DNA of 64,000 bases from DAOTWA01 sp034435955 (lineage in GTDB: Bacteria; Chloroflexota; Anaerolineae; Anaerolineales; Anaerolineaceae): positions 18,200-82,199 of the forward strand of contig DAOTWA010000013.1 in NCBI GenBank assembly GCA_034435955.1. The letters are read 5' to 3'. Shown here piece by piece: positions 8,855-17,363 of the stretch. The notes beneath the pieces were generated by a model. That model saw only the letters and a list, made by a program, of their open reading frames with translations. It was not told the DNA's origin and did not search any database. The position numbers were made by a program, and so were the translations under genes. How positions within the stretch are numbered: the first letter of the stretch is position 1; each line of letters opens with the position of its first letter.

Positions 8855-9535
8855 ATGGATCAAAGCCTGCAAACCCTCAGCCTGCGCGCGCGTGAGATCG
8901 GCGTGATGCTGGCTGCTGCGCGCCTTTCAGCCGGAAAGGGCGTGCGCGAGAGCGCAGAAGCCATCGCCGTGAGTGAAGACACGTATCTGGCGTACGAGCA
9001 AGGCGTCAAATCGCCCAGCCTGCCCGAGCTGGAAATACTGGCCTATTATTTCGACGTGCCTTTGGAGCGCCTGTGGGAAGAGGAAACGCCGGCCGAAGAA
9101 CCGCATAGTAGGCCAGCCCTTGATGCCGCCAGGCTGCTCCCGCTGCGCCACCGCATCCTGGGCGCGAGCCTGCGCCAGCTCCGCAGCAACTCCGGCAAGA
9201 CCTTCGAACAGATCTCCGCAGAAACGGGAATACCGGCAGATAGACTGCAGCGTTACGAGCTGGGTGCAACGCCCATCCCTTTCCCGGAATTGGAAATGCT
9301 TGTCAGCGTGCTCGGTGGCCATCTCGAAGCTCACATCGACCAGCGCGGCCCGGTGGGCATCTGGCGCAAACAACAGCAAGCCGTTGAGCAATTCATGAAA
9401 ATGCCCGTCGAGTTGCAGGAATTCATTACGAAGCCGGTCAACCTGCCATATTTACAACTGGCCCAACGCCTGAGCGGACTGCCCGTAGAACGGTTGCGCG
9501 CCATCGCCGAGGGCCTATTGGAGATCACATTCTAA
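8855..9535 (+). CDS. Transcriptional regulator with two tandem XRE-type HTH domains
   Basis: 226 residues. Two separate Cro/C1-like helix-turn-helix modules can be seen: the first around residues 12-70, ending FDVPLERLW, and the second around 98-150 (LRQLRSNSGKTFEQISAETG, then RYELG). A helical tail may dimerise or bind a ligand. The ATG at 8855 is chosen because GGAGGG precedes it; the frame stays open upstream to 8771, but that part is of low coding quality. The TPR gene follows 6 bp later. DNA-binding regulator by family; targets unknown. Confidence 0.85.
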   Translation: MDQSLQTLSLRAREIGVMLAAARLSAGKGVRESAEAIAVSEDTYLAYEQGVKSPSLPELEILAYYFDVPLERLWEEETPAEEPHSRPALDAARLLPLRHRILGASLRQLRSNSGKTFEQISAETGIPADRLQRYELGATPIPFPELEMLVSVLGGHLEAHIDQRGPVGIWRKQQQAVEQFMKMPVELQEFITKPVNLPYLQLAQRLSGLPVERLRAIAEGLLEITF

Positions 9536-9541
9536 ATCGTC

Positions 9542-10090
9542 ATGAGCGAACTATTCGACCCCAAAATATTGGCCGATCAGGCCATGGCGGCCTACCACAA
9601 AAAGGATTACCCGGCAGCCGCGCAGCTCTTCGAACAGGCGGAGCAAATCTACGCCCGTAATGGGGACACGCTTACCGCTGTGGAAATGGCCAACAACAGT
9701 AGCGTGGCCTACCTGCAATTCAACGACGCCCAATCGGCCCTCGCCAAAACCGAAGGCACCGACAAAATTTTTGCCGAAGCCGGTGATCGCAAGCGGCAGG
9801 CCATGGCGCTTGGTAATCAGGCTGCCGCTTTAGAGGCTCTTGGCCGGCATGAAGAAGCCATGGAGCGTTATCAACAATCCGCCGATATTTTAAAGGATAT
9901 CGGTGAGAAGGAACTGCGGGCCACAGTGATGCGCTCTCTCTCGGCTCTTCAACTGCGCACCGGTCGCCAGCTTGAAGCCATGGCGAGCATGGAAGCCGCA
10001 CTCAACTCCAAGGAAAAGATGAGCTGGAAGGATCGCATTCTCAAGAAACTGCTCAAAGTGCCTTTCCGTATGCTCAATCGTGGGGGTTAG
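9542..10090 (+). CDS. Tetratricopeptide-repeat protein
   Basis: 182 residues made of about four TPR-like helix pairs (for example AYHKKDYPAAAQLFEQAEQIY and ALGRHEEAMERYQQSADILK), then a basic C-terminal tail (KDRILKKLLKVPFRML) that could be an amphipathic membrane-contacting helix. No signal peptide. TPR domains are protein-binding scaffolds, so it may partner the XRE regulator encoded 6 bp upstream. There is no clear ribosome-binding site between the genes, consistent with translational coupling. Partner and role unknown. Confidence 0.82.
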   Translation: MSELFDPKILADQAMAAYHKKDYPAAAQLFEQAEQIYARNGDTLTAVEMANNSSVAYLQFNDAQSALAKTEGTDKIFAEAGDRKRQAMALGNQAAALEALGRHEEAMERYQQSADILKDIGEKELRATVMRSLSALQLRTGRQLEAMASMEAALNSKEKMSWKDRILKKLLKVPFRMLNRGG

Positions 10091-10245
10091 AGCTGGCGGC
10101 GGTTGCCTTAACTCGATGGGTTCACCACCGCTGACTTAGATTCGAGCAGGCAGGCGAAACGAAGCCGGCAATGACCATCAAGATCGGGAAGTCGGCGCTG
10201 CCGTCGCTTCGACCTGCCCCGCTGTTCTTGTGGAAAAATAATTCG

Positions 10246-10470
10246 ATGATGAGCACCCTGCGTTTCTTTTTGATCTCCAGCCGCAACGACAGGCAGATGA
10301 TCAAAAACCCCCTCGTACATGCCATCGAGAAACATGTGATCACGCAAATCGGCAGTAGGGAGGAATTTGAAACCGCCCTCGAGCATGGTCAGTTCGACCT
10401 GGTCATCACCGCTTATGCCTTGAATTGGTCGAACTTGAAGGCCGTGTCGGCGGACGAAACGTTGCCATGA
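10246..10470 (+). pseudogene. Truncated, degenerate receiver-domain remnant
   Basis: The 74-residue frame resembles the first half of a response-regulator receiver: an opening strand (STLRFFLISSRND), a middle helix (SREEFETALEHGQ) and the strand FDLVITAYAL. In a working receiver the first strand ends in acidic residues and the second in the phospho-acceptor Asp; here these positions are Ser-Ser and Ala. The frame then stops, losing the second half of the fold. Its TGA overlaps the ATG of the acetyltransferase gene (ATGA), so it may still be translated as a leader. An upstream ATG at 10171 in the same frame is possible. Assignment rests on pattern resemblance only. Confidence 0.45.
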
Positions 10471-11327
10471 CCCTTCCCTCTCCAGAACTCATCGTGCGGG
10501 CTGCCGACGAAAAAGACTACCGCACACTCAGCAACTTCCTTCATTACGAAACACGCGTCCATCGTCATTTGGACTGGCGCGCGCCCCTGGAATGGCTCGG
10601 CGCACAACCTTTCCTGCTGGCCTATAGCGGCCGGCATCTGCAAGGTGTTTTGGCCTGCCCCCCAGACCCTCCTGGTATTGCCTGGGTGCGGCTATTCGGT
10701 GTGGTTTCCGGCGCACCGGTGATGCCCGTTTGGTTGCGCCTTTTTAATGCCGCCAGGGATGAGCTGGTTGGAAATTCCGCCAGACGATTTGCCTCGATTT
10801 CTTTCTACGATTGGTTCGAACAGACCTTGCGCCAGGCCGGTTTCCGCAGCCGGCAGAGCATCGTCGTATTGGAATGGCGGGGACGTCTGCCGCCCGCCCG
10901 CCCGCTGCCCCAGGGCGCGCTCATCCGCAGGATGAGGATTGAGGATCTGCCCGCCGTCGTTTCGGTGGACAACCGGGCATTCGATCCCCTGTGGCAGAAC
11001 TCTTTGGAGACGATCAGGCTGGCCTTCGAGCAATCCGCCCTCAGTACGGTGGCTGAAATCGGGGATCAGATCGTGGGTTATCAGATCAGCACCATGACGA
11101 CGTTTAGCGGCCACCTGGCGCGCCTGGCCGTGCTCCCTCAATTTCAGCGCCAGAACATTGCTTACGGGCTGGTTTTAGATTTGCTTGCCTATTTTCACCA
11201 CAAGCGCGCCTGGCGGGTGACGGTCAACACGCAGAGCGACAATCATGGCTCACTGTCCCTTTATGACAAGATGGGATTCACCCGCACCGGAGATGAATTT
11301 CCTGTCTTCGAATATCCCTTAGACTAA
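10467..11327 (+). CDS. GNAT-fold N-acetyltransferase, probably two tandem GNAT domains
   Basis: 286 residues from the ATG at 10467; a longer frame from a TTG at 10425 would run into the upstream ORF. The C-terminal half carries a GNAT acetyl-CoA site: LARLAVLPQFQRQNIAYGLVLDLL, then VTVNTQSDN and LYDKMGFTRTG. The N-terminal half is a diverged GNAT-like region without a clear acetyl-CoA loop. The acceptor substrate is unknown. The start overlaps the stop of the receiver remnant. No strong terminator was found in the 196 bp downstream. Confidence 0.82.
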   Translation: MTLPSPELIVRAADEKDYRTLSNFLHYETRVHRHLDWRAPLEWLGAQPFLLAYSGRHLQGVLACPPDPPGIAWVRLFGVVSGAPVMPVWLRLFNAARDELVGNSARRFASISFYDWFEQTLRQAGFRSRQSIVVLEWRGRLPPARPLPQGALIRRMRIEDLPAVVSVDNRAFDPLWQNSLETIRLAFEQSALSTVAEIGDQIVGYQISTMTTFSGHLARLAVLPQFQRQNIAYGLVLDLLAYFHHKRAWRVTVNTQSDNHGSLSLYDKMGFTRTGDEFPVFEYPLD

Positions 11328-11523
11328 AACAGCCGATCTTCATCCACATACAAATGGGCGTCTGTCCCTCCGCCGTCTAGTCCCCTTCAATGCGTTCTCA
11401 AGGAGCCGCGGCATTTGCCCAGGGGAGCGACTTTGGCGCGCCGGATCACCCGATCAATTGCTGGACAAAGCTCCCCGTTTATGGCAAAATTTGACCTGTT
11501 ATCTCGTGGGTAAAGGATATGAT

Positions 11524-12213
11524 ATGAGCAAACGCGATGAGCTAAGGAAAAAACGCCGCCAGCAGCAACAGCGTCAACGCTTAATCTTTATCGGAGTGGT
11601 GGCGTTGATTGCCATCGGTGTAGTCGCCGTTTTGGTCATTCCCAATCTCACCCCGGTCGGTGCGGTGGTGACCGTGACGCCCAACCCAAGGCCCCAGGCG
11701 CAAGGCCTCAGCATGGGCAATCCCAACGCGCCGGTTAAGGTGGTGGAATATGCCGATTTCCAATGCCCGTATTGCAAAGATTACGCTCAACAGCTTGAAC
11801 CTCAGATCGACAAGACCTATGTCGAGACGGGTAAGGTTTATTTCACCTATGTCCCTTTTAGCTTCATCGGTCCGGAATCCTTCGCTGCGGCTGAAGCAGC
11901 TTACTGTGCAAACGACCAGGGTAAGTTCTGGGAATACCACGACATCCTTTTCGCCAATCAGCAGACCGAGAACAGCGGAGCGTTCAGCAATAAACGCCTG
12001 GTTGCTTTCGCGAGCGCCATTGGCCTCGATACGAGCAAATTCCAGAGCTGCCTGAACAGCCAGAAATATAAGGACCAGGTGAACCAGGACATCGTCCAGG
12101 GCAACCAGGCCGGCGTGAGCGCCACCCCCAGCTTCGTGGTCAATGGAAAGCTGGTCAGCATGGATCAATTAGAGGCAACCATTCAACAGGATCTTGCCTC
12201 TGCAGCCAAATAA
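11524..12213 (+). CDS. Membrane-anchored DsbA-like thiol oxidoreductase
   Basis: 229 residues. A very basic cytoplasmic start (KRDELRKKRRQQQQ) is followed by one membrane segment (about 20-41) and an extracytoplasmic thioredoxin-fold domain of the DsbA/Thioredoxin_4 type. The redox motif is CPYC (81-84) in DFQCPYCKDY, with the cis-Pro loop GVSATPSFVV later. Such proteins introduce or shuffle disulfides in exported proteins. The ATG at 11524 is preferred over the upstream TTG at 11458 because AAAGGA precedes it. Transcribed alone and convergent with the DUF554 gene. Confidence 0.92.
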   Translation: MSKRDELRKKRRQQQQRQRLIFIGVVALIAIGVVAVLVIPNLTPVGAVVTVTPNPRPQAQGLSMGNPNAPVKVVEYADFQCPYCKDYAQQLEPQIDKTYVETGKVYFTYVPFSFIGPESFAAAEAAYCANDQGKFWEYHDILFANQQTENSGAFSNKRLVAFASAIGLDTSKFQSCLNSQKYKDQVNQDIVQGNQAGVSATPSFVVNGKLVSMDQLEATIQQDLASAAK

Positions 12214-12223
12214 CCGGGCTGCC

Positions 12224-12265
12224 CGCGATATGAAGACGTGGCGTACGCGTCACGTCTTCATCGCG
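12224..12265. terminator. Hairpin between convergent genes
   Basis: Left arm 12224-12240 pairs with right arm 12251-12265 over 15 bp, with a two-base bulge (AT) in the left arm. The loop contains GCGTACGC. It sits between the stops of the DsbA-like gene and the DUF554 gene, so it may end transcription from both sides. It lacks a strong U-tract, which lowers confidence. Confidence 0.5.
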
Positions 12266-12268
12266 GCC

Positions 12269-12973
12269 TCATTTGCCGATAAGAGACATTAGCCAGACAA
12301 TTAAGGGGGCAACGAGAAGAGCGGGCAGGAAATTGCCCATGCGCATCTTCTTGATTTCCAGCAGACTGCTGACAGCGATCCCGATCAGGATGACTCCACC
12401 AGCGGCGGTGAGTTCGTCCATCATTACAGCAGTGGCCAGAGATTGCACCTGGGCCGCGAGCAACGTCAACCCGCCCTGATAAACCAGGATCACGATAACC
12501 GAAAATAACACCCCCAACCCCAGACTTGAGGCGAAAGCCAGGGCGGCGAAACCATCCAGCACCGATTTAATCGCCAGGAGGCTGATGTCATTATTCAGGC
12601 CAGCCTGAATCGAGCCCAGGATGGTCATTGGTCCCACGCAGAACACCAGGGAAGCGGTCAGAAAACCGCGCACGAAGCGCCCTGCGCTCTCATTCGCGCT
12701 GGCGGCGAAGCGCCGCTCGAGCGCCGCCCCCAGCCATTGCAATCCATCTTCGATGCGCCACCATTCCCCCAGCAAAGCCCCTAGCAGGATGCTCCCTAAG
12801 ACAACCAGTGGATTGTGGGTCTTCAAGAAGCTTTGCAGACCGTAAGCCAGGGTGAAGAGCCCCAGCCCGGCTACGACGGTTTGCCGTATGCGGGCGGGTA
12901 AGTGTGCGCCGAGAAAAATCCCCAGCGTGCCGCCGGCCAGGACGGCTGCTGCGTTGATCAGCGTGCCAATCAC
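12269..12973 (-). CDS. DUF554 family integral membrane protein
   Basis: 234 residues with about six or seven hydrophobic segments and the start GTLINAAAVLAGGTLG typical of the DUF554 (YdfK/YqgA) family. The family is thought to be a small-molecule transporter, but no function is established. GTG start. It follows the cobalamin adenosyltransferase stop by 2 bp, so the two are cotranscribed. Last gene of the 15802-12269 run. Confidence 0.88.
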   Translation of the reverse strand: MIGTLINAAAVLAGGTLGIFLGAHLPARIRQTVVAGLGLFTLAYGLQSFLKTHNPLVVLGSILLGALLGEWWRIEDGLQWLGAALERRFAASANESAGRFVRGFLTASLVFCVGPMTILGSIQAGLNNDISLLAIKSVLDGFAALAFASSLGLGVLFSVIVILVYQGGLTLLAAQVQSLATAVMMDELTAAGGVILIGIAVSSLLEIKKMRMGNFLPALLVAPLIVWLMSLIGK

Positions 12974-12975
12974 CC

Positions 12976-13530
12976 CTATCCTCCCTCGCCAGCCAGGGTC
13001 GGAGCAGGCCTTCCACCAGCCTGGATCTCATATAACTCTAAGATGAAACACAATGATGAAAGGCGGTTAAGGTAAGGAATCAAGAATTCGTTGCGGATAT
13101 CACCTCTGTGGATCAGTTCGGCCACGCGCCGCTCTGCGCGTCGCACAATCGTGCGCGCCAGGTCCAATCTCGCCGCTGGGAGCGTATCCCCAGGCACGAT
13201 GAACCGCTCCGGGACCTGCACCTCCTTCTCGATGGCTTCGATCTGTTCCTCGAGGCGAGTTATATCCTGCGCGTCGAGCGAGTGGAAACGCGCGGCGTTT
13301 TCGGGCGAGGCTGCGATTTCCGCCATGATCCGATACAGGTCACGTTGGACGTTTAAAACGAGATGGGCATGCTCCGGCGAGCTCAGGCTTACGCGCGCCA
13401 GCCCGAGCGCCGCATTGGCTTCGTCCAGAGATCCTAAGGCCTCCATCCGCAGGTCGTATTTAGGCAGACGGCCCTCTCCGAGTAAGCCGGAATATCCGTC
13501 ATCTCCTGAACGGGTGAAAAATGGGGACAT
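12976..13530 (-). CDS. PduO-type ATP:cob(I)alamin adenosyltransferase
   Basis: 184 residues. This enzyme adds the adenosyl group from ATP to cob(I)alamin to form coenzyme B12. The PduO-type signature is present: TRSGDDGYSGLL near the start (ATP loop), GSLDEANAALG, and FIVPGDTLPAARLDLARTIVRRAERR with the conserved Arg cluster, then NRLSSLCFILELYE. The ATG at 13530 is chosen because the 95 residues upstream in the frame do not look like protein. No other B12 gene is nearby, so it likely serves salvage. Cotranscribed with DUF554 (2 bp gap). Confidence 0.93.
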   Translation of the reverse strand: MSPFFTRSGDDGYSGLLGEGRLPKYDLRMEALGSLDEANAALGLARVSLSSPEHAHLVLNVQRDLYRIMAEIAASPENAARFHSLDAQDITRLEEQIEAIEKEVQVPERFIVPGDTLPAARLDLARTIVRRAERRVAELIHRGDIRNEFLIPYLNRLSSLCFILELYEIQAGGRPAPTLAGEGG

Positions 13531-13550
13531 AGGGCGACCTCTTGCGCGGA

Positions 13551-14093
13551 TTAACTGCGTGGAAGACCGTATAAATACCAGAATGGTTGAGGGGGAAAAC
13601 CCCGCGCCATCTCCGCCTCCCAGATGAAATCGCCAGGCATCAACGCATTGCGCAGGCGCTGATCCAGAAGCGCCAGCTCCCCTGCCTGCGCCCCTGCAGC
13701 GCCATGGGCTTCCTGCATGAGCAGCTCCAGCATGACGCGCAAACGCACTTCGTAACGGTACTCCGCGGCATGCTCTTTTGGCTCGCGAAACAGGTCCTCC
13801 AGATAGTCGCGCCACAGGGTCAGCCGTGCAGGGATTTCACGGGCGGCCTTGCGCTCCCAGTTGGTGCGCCAGTGATCACGCGCCTGCATGATCTGCCGTT
13901 CCAGCCGCTCAAACTCACTCTCCTCACCGGCTGGCAGAGGCCGCGCCTGCAGCCGGGTCAGTGCCAATAGCAGGCGGCCCAATGAGAGACGCATACGGCC
14001 CATCGGCCAGTAGATTTCATTGGAAAGCAGAAAGTCTTCGAATACCCCTACCGCATTACGAAGGTAACTCAGATCCTGAATTTCGGCTGCCAC
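13551..14093 (-). CDS. Unknown helical protein
   Basis: 180 residues from the GTG at 14093; a longer frame reaches 14171 but would overlap the upstream binding-protein gene. The sequence is mostly helical, rich in Leu, Arg and Glu, with two aromatic patches (SNEIYWPMGRMR near the start and PFWYLYGLP at the end). No signal peptide, membrane segment or cysteine motif. I do not recognise the family. It lies 17 bp after the binding-protein gene and 20 bp before the adenosyltransferase gene, so it is part of the same operon. Confidence 0.65.
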   Translation of the reverse strand: MAAEIQDLSYLRNAVGVFEDFLLSNEIYWPMGRMRLSLGRLLLALTRLQARPLPAGEESEFERLERQIMQARDHWRTNWERKAAREIPARLTLWRDYLEDLFREPKEHAAEYRYEVRLRVMLELLMQEAHGAAGAQAGELALLDQRLRNALMPGDFIWEAEMARGFPPQPFWYLYGLPRS

Positions 14094-14110
14094 GCCAACC
14101 CGGCCTTTCG

Positions 14111-15802
14111 TTATGGTGTCTGGGTGACGGCTGCCTCCGCTGCAGAGGGGCGTTTGGCGACCATGTACCACGTCGAGACCGTGGCGAAACGATCACTGGG
14201 CTCGAACAGCGGTCCCATCTGCACACCCTGTACAGAGCGGTCAACCGCGTAGGTGTAGACCGGATAAAAAAGCGGTAGCGCCGGTAGTTCTTTGGCAAAG
14301 ATCACCTGGAAATTACGATACAGGCGCGCGCGCTCGTTGAAATCCACAGTGATGCGCGCCTGCTCAAGGTATTCGCTGGCGATGCGGCTGTCCCATTGGG
14401 AGTAATTTTGCCCTCCTGTAGCTTCCGCCTGATCCCAGAAGGGGTACGGGTCAGGATCGGGAGAATGGGATAGGTTGAGGTCAACCAGAGCGGCCTGGTA
14501 CTGGTGCGTCTCCAGATGATCCTTTACGAGTTGGTCGTAAGGCAAAGCCTGTAGGTCGAGCTTTACTCCCAGATTGGCCCAATCGTTTTGGACCGCTTCG
14601 GCGATTTCTTTATAGGAAGGCTGGTCTGGATAAAGTAGCTGGAATGTGACTGCAGTGCCATCCTTGGTCGTGAGAGTTTTCCCGTCTGAGCCCAGAGTGT
14701 AACCGGCATCCCGAAGCTGCCTGGCGGCCGCCTGCGGGTCGTATTCCACCCGGCCGACGCCGTCGTAATAAGCCCAGGTGTCAGGCAGGATCGGACCATC
14801 GGCAATCACTGCCTGACCGTTCAGCAGGCGATCGATCATTTTCTGCCGGTTCAAGCCGGTGAACAGCGCTTTGCGCAGAGCCGCATCCTGCAAGAAAGCC
14901 GTGTCCTGATTTTTCAAATTGAGCAGAATCAGAGTGAGCTGAGGGTCGCGCCCGGTATAAAGCGCCAGGTTGGGCTCGGAAAGAACCTTGGGCAGAATGT
15001 CGCTGGAAACCCGGCTAATGCCCTGCACGTTGCCCTGCGTGTAGGCTTCGTAAGCCGCCTGAGCGGTAGGATAGTAGCGGAAAACGATCTGCTCGATGAA
15101 AGGTTTCTTCCCATAATACTTGTCGTTCGCCTTGAGAGCTACCCCAACCGGCTGGCCGTTTTCCACGATTAAATGGTCTATCTGATAAGGCCCACTGCCA
15201 ACCGGTTGCAGGTTGAACTGCGCATTGACTATCTGGTCCCAGCTCATGCCTCCCAGGAGGTGCTTTGGCAGGATGCCGAAAGTGAGATAATCGGGGAAGG
15301 GCGCGAAAGCCTCAGGCAGGCGAAATTGCACGGTCGTTTCGTTAAATTTCTTGACCTGGATGTCTTTCCAAAAAGCGCGCAGGTCGGCTGGCACGAGGCT
15401 GTTCTCGTTCTTAATCAAATCGATGGTGAAAATCACATCATCCACGGTCACAGGTGAACCATCGTGCCATTTGGCGTTTGGCCGCAATGCAAAATTGTAG
15501 ACAGTACCGTCCTTCGAATAGCCCCAGGATTCGGCCAGGTCGGCTTGCGGCATACCGCGTGAATCGAAGCGCAGCAACCCACTGTAAAGGAGGCTGTCCA
15601 CGTCCTGGTCGGCCTGATTGTAGGTATCTAAAATTGGATTCAGGCGGCTGAGTGAGCCGATCAGCGCCTCGGTATAGACCCCCCCACTGCTCGGGGCCGG
15701 TGCCTGCACCTTCACTCCCCCCGGCTGCTGACTGAGCAGCAGTACGCCCACTACCAGACCGGTGAGCAGGATAATGATCAATTGCCAGCGTAGTCTTTTC
15801 AT
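14111..15802 (-). CDS. Oligopeptide/dipeptide-type ABC transporter substrate-binding protein
   Basis: 563 residues. The N-terminus (KRLRWQ, then LIIILLTGLVVGVLLL) is a signal or anchor segment with no lipobox Cys, so the protein is exported or tethered rather than acylated. The mature part matches SBP_bac_5 (OppA/DppA family) throughout: LNPILDTYNQADQDV near the start, LAESWGYSKDGTVYNFALR, and the KWHDGSPVTVDDV motif. These proteins deliver peptides, nickel or other solutes to a permease. No permease or ATPase gene lies alongside, so its partners must be elsewhere. Confidence 0.9.
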   Translation of the reverse strand: MKRLRWQLIIILLTGLVVGVLLLSQQPGGVKVQAPAPSSGGVYTEALIGSLSRLNPILDTYNQADQDVDSLLYSGLLRFDSRGMPQADLAESWGYSKDGTVYNFALRPNAKWHDGSPVTVDDVIFTIDLIKNENSLVPADLRAFWKDIQVKKFNETTVQFRLPEAFAPFPDYLTFGILPKHLLGGMSWDQIVNAQFNLQPVGSGPYQIDHLIVENGQPVGVALKANDKYYGKKPFIEQIVFRYYPTAQAAYEAYTQGNVQGISRVSSDILPKVLSEPNLALYTGRDPQLTLILLNLKNQDTAFLQDAALRKALFTGLNRQKMIDRLLNGQAVIADGPILPDTWAYYDGVGRVEYDPQAAARQLRDAGYTLGSDGKTLTTKDGTAVTFQLLYPDQPSYKEIAEAVQNDWANLGVKLDLQALPYDQLVKDHLETHQYQAALVDLNLSHSPDPDPYPFWDQAEATGGQNYSQWDSRIASEYLEQARITVDFNERARLYRNFQVIFAKELPALPLFYPVYTYAVDRSVQGVQMGPLFEPSDRFATVSTWYMVAKRPSAAEAAVTQTP

Positions 15803-15984
15803 ATTGGAAAGGTATAGGGTGCTGCCGAATCGCCTATCCGGTTATTTACCGGCCGAATTTGAAGGCAAAACAGGCAACATTAAATTCATGAATGACGCAC
15901 AAAAGAGGGCGTGCCTCCACACAGCGGCGCGTCGCCCAAAGCGCAGGCAGGGATAGACGCCAACCGATATCGCTTCCTGAAGTG

Positions 15985-16209
15985 CTAACCGGTGATCACA
16001 ACGGTGAGGATGATGAGTATAAAGAATAAGACGCTCAGTATAATGGTGATCCAGAACAGGGTCTTCTCGATGCCCCGCCGTGCGGTGAATATACCGCCTG
16101 TGTCTATTCCGGTCAACCCCCCCAGGCCGACACCCTTATTTTGCAGAATAATGGCGGCGATCAGGGCGATCGAAGTTATAATCAACGCGATGTGAAAAAA
16201 CTGGGCCAC
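15985..16209 (-). CDS. secG: Preprotein translocase subunit SecG
   Basis: 74 residues with two membrane helices (about 4-24 and 52-72) joined by the conserved loop ILQNKGVGLGGLTG, the mark of SecG, which assists SecYEG in protein export. The GTG at 16209 is chosen over the longer frame to 16251 because AGGAGG sits 6 bases upstream. The 182 bp downstream, before the binding-protein gene, hold nothing I can assign. Confidence 0.92.
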   Translation of the reverse strand: MAQFFHIALIITSIALIAAIILQNKGVGLGGLTGIDTGGIFTARRGIEKTLFWITIILSVLFFILIILTVVITG

Positions 16210-16280
16210 GCTATCCTCCTGAAATCGAAACACGGGCATTATACTGGCCAAAGTCCCGAATCGTCAACCGTTACCGAAAT

Positions 16281-17345
16281 ATGCACGAACTGGTAGTCAA
16301 CCTCCATATGCATACCCGTTATTCGGACGGGAGTGGCACGCACAAGGATATCGCCCGTGCGGCTCTGGCGGCCGGTCTGGACGCAGTCATCATCACCGAC
16401 CATAACGTGCTGGTGGACGGCTTTGAGGGCTACTACCAAGAGGGCAAGCGCCGCCTGCTCATGCTGGTGGGCGAGGAGGTGCATGATCAGGCCCGCCTCC
16501 CGCAGAAGAACCACCTCCTCGTTTTGGGCGCTGGGCAGGAGATGGCCACCTTCGCCTCAGACCCCCAACGACTGATTGATCGCGTGCGTCGGTCCGGTGG
16601 TCTGGCGTTCATCGCTCACCCGGTTGAATCGGCTCTCCCTGCATTTGGTGAAGATGACATCTCTTGGGTCGATTGGGAAGTCCGCGGTTTTCACGGCCTG
16701 GAGATTTGGAATGGTCTCTCAGAGTTCAAATCCGTGGTAAAAAGCAAACTTCAGGCTTACTTTTTCGCCTTTTTCCCTCAATACATAAACCACGCTCCTC
16801 TGCCAGAAACCCTGCAGCGCTGGGACGAACTGCTTGCATCAGGATTAAAAATTGCCGCGCTGGGCGGCTCGGATGCGCATGCCTGGTTGAAATCAGCCGG
16901 ACCATTTCGGCGCGTCATTTTCCCCTATGAATACCATTTCCACGCGGTAAACACGCACCTGCTTACCCCCACCCCTTTGAGTGGCGACCTGGCTGCCGAC
17001 CGCCGCATGATTCTGGAGGCGCTGGCAGTGGGCCGATCTTTCGTGGGTTATGACCGCCCCGCTTCAACGCGCGGCTTCAGCTTCAGCGCTCAGGGACGCG
17101 ATGCGCTCGCCCAGATGGGTGACGAGATCCCCGTCCAGGGCGGGGTGACCCTCCAGGTGCACCTGCCTGCACCGGCGAAATGTCGCTTGATCTGCAACGG
17201 GCGGGTGGTGCGTGACTGGCAGAAACGTGAGGTCTACACGTACATTACAACCGAGCCCGGCGCCTATCGGGTGGAGGCTTACCGCCCATACCTGGGTCGT
17301 CTGCGCGGCTGGATCTTCAGCAATCCCATCTACGTTCGTTCGTGA
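16281..17345 (+). CDS. PHP-domain phosphoesterase
   Basis: 354 residues. The N-terminus shows the PHP metal site: NLHMHTRYSDGSG (HxH plus Asp), IITDHN, then GEEVHDQ, FIAHP and GGSDAHAW, which together supply the trinuclear metal ligands. PHP proteins hydrolyse phosphoesters such as nucleotides or pAp. The C-terminal 100 residues form an extra beta-rich domain (VTLQVHLPAPAKCRLICNG) that I cannot name. Divergent from secG with 71 bp between starts. The ybaK gene follows after 18 bp. Confidence 0.88.
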   Translation: MHELVVNLHMHTRYSDGSGTHKDIARAALAAGLDAVIITDHNVLVDGFEGYYQEGKRRLLMLVGEEVHDQARLPQKNHLLVLGAGQEMATFASDPQRLIDRVRRSGGLAFIAHPVESALPAFGEDDISWVDWEVRGFHGLEIWNGLSEFKSVVKSKLQAYFFAFFPQYINHAPLPETLQRWDELLASGLKIAALGGSDAHAWLKSAGPFRRVIFPYEYHFHAVNTHLLTPTPLSGDLAADRRMILEALAVGRSFVGYDRPASTRGFSFSAQGRDALAQMGDEIPVQGGVTLQVHLPAPAKCRLICNGRVVRDWQKREVYTYITTEPGAYRVEAYRPYLGRLRGWIFSNPIYVRS

Positions 17346-17363
17346 GAGGGAGGGAACGCTGCA

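Noticed and set aside
10108..10386. 92-residue minus-strand ORF between the TPR and GNAT genes
   Set aside because: No domain resemblance, and the opposite frame gives a better receiver-like pattern over part of the same bases.
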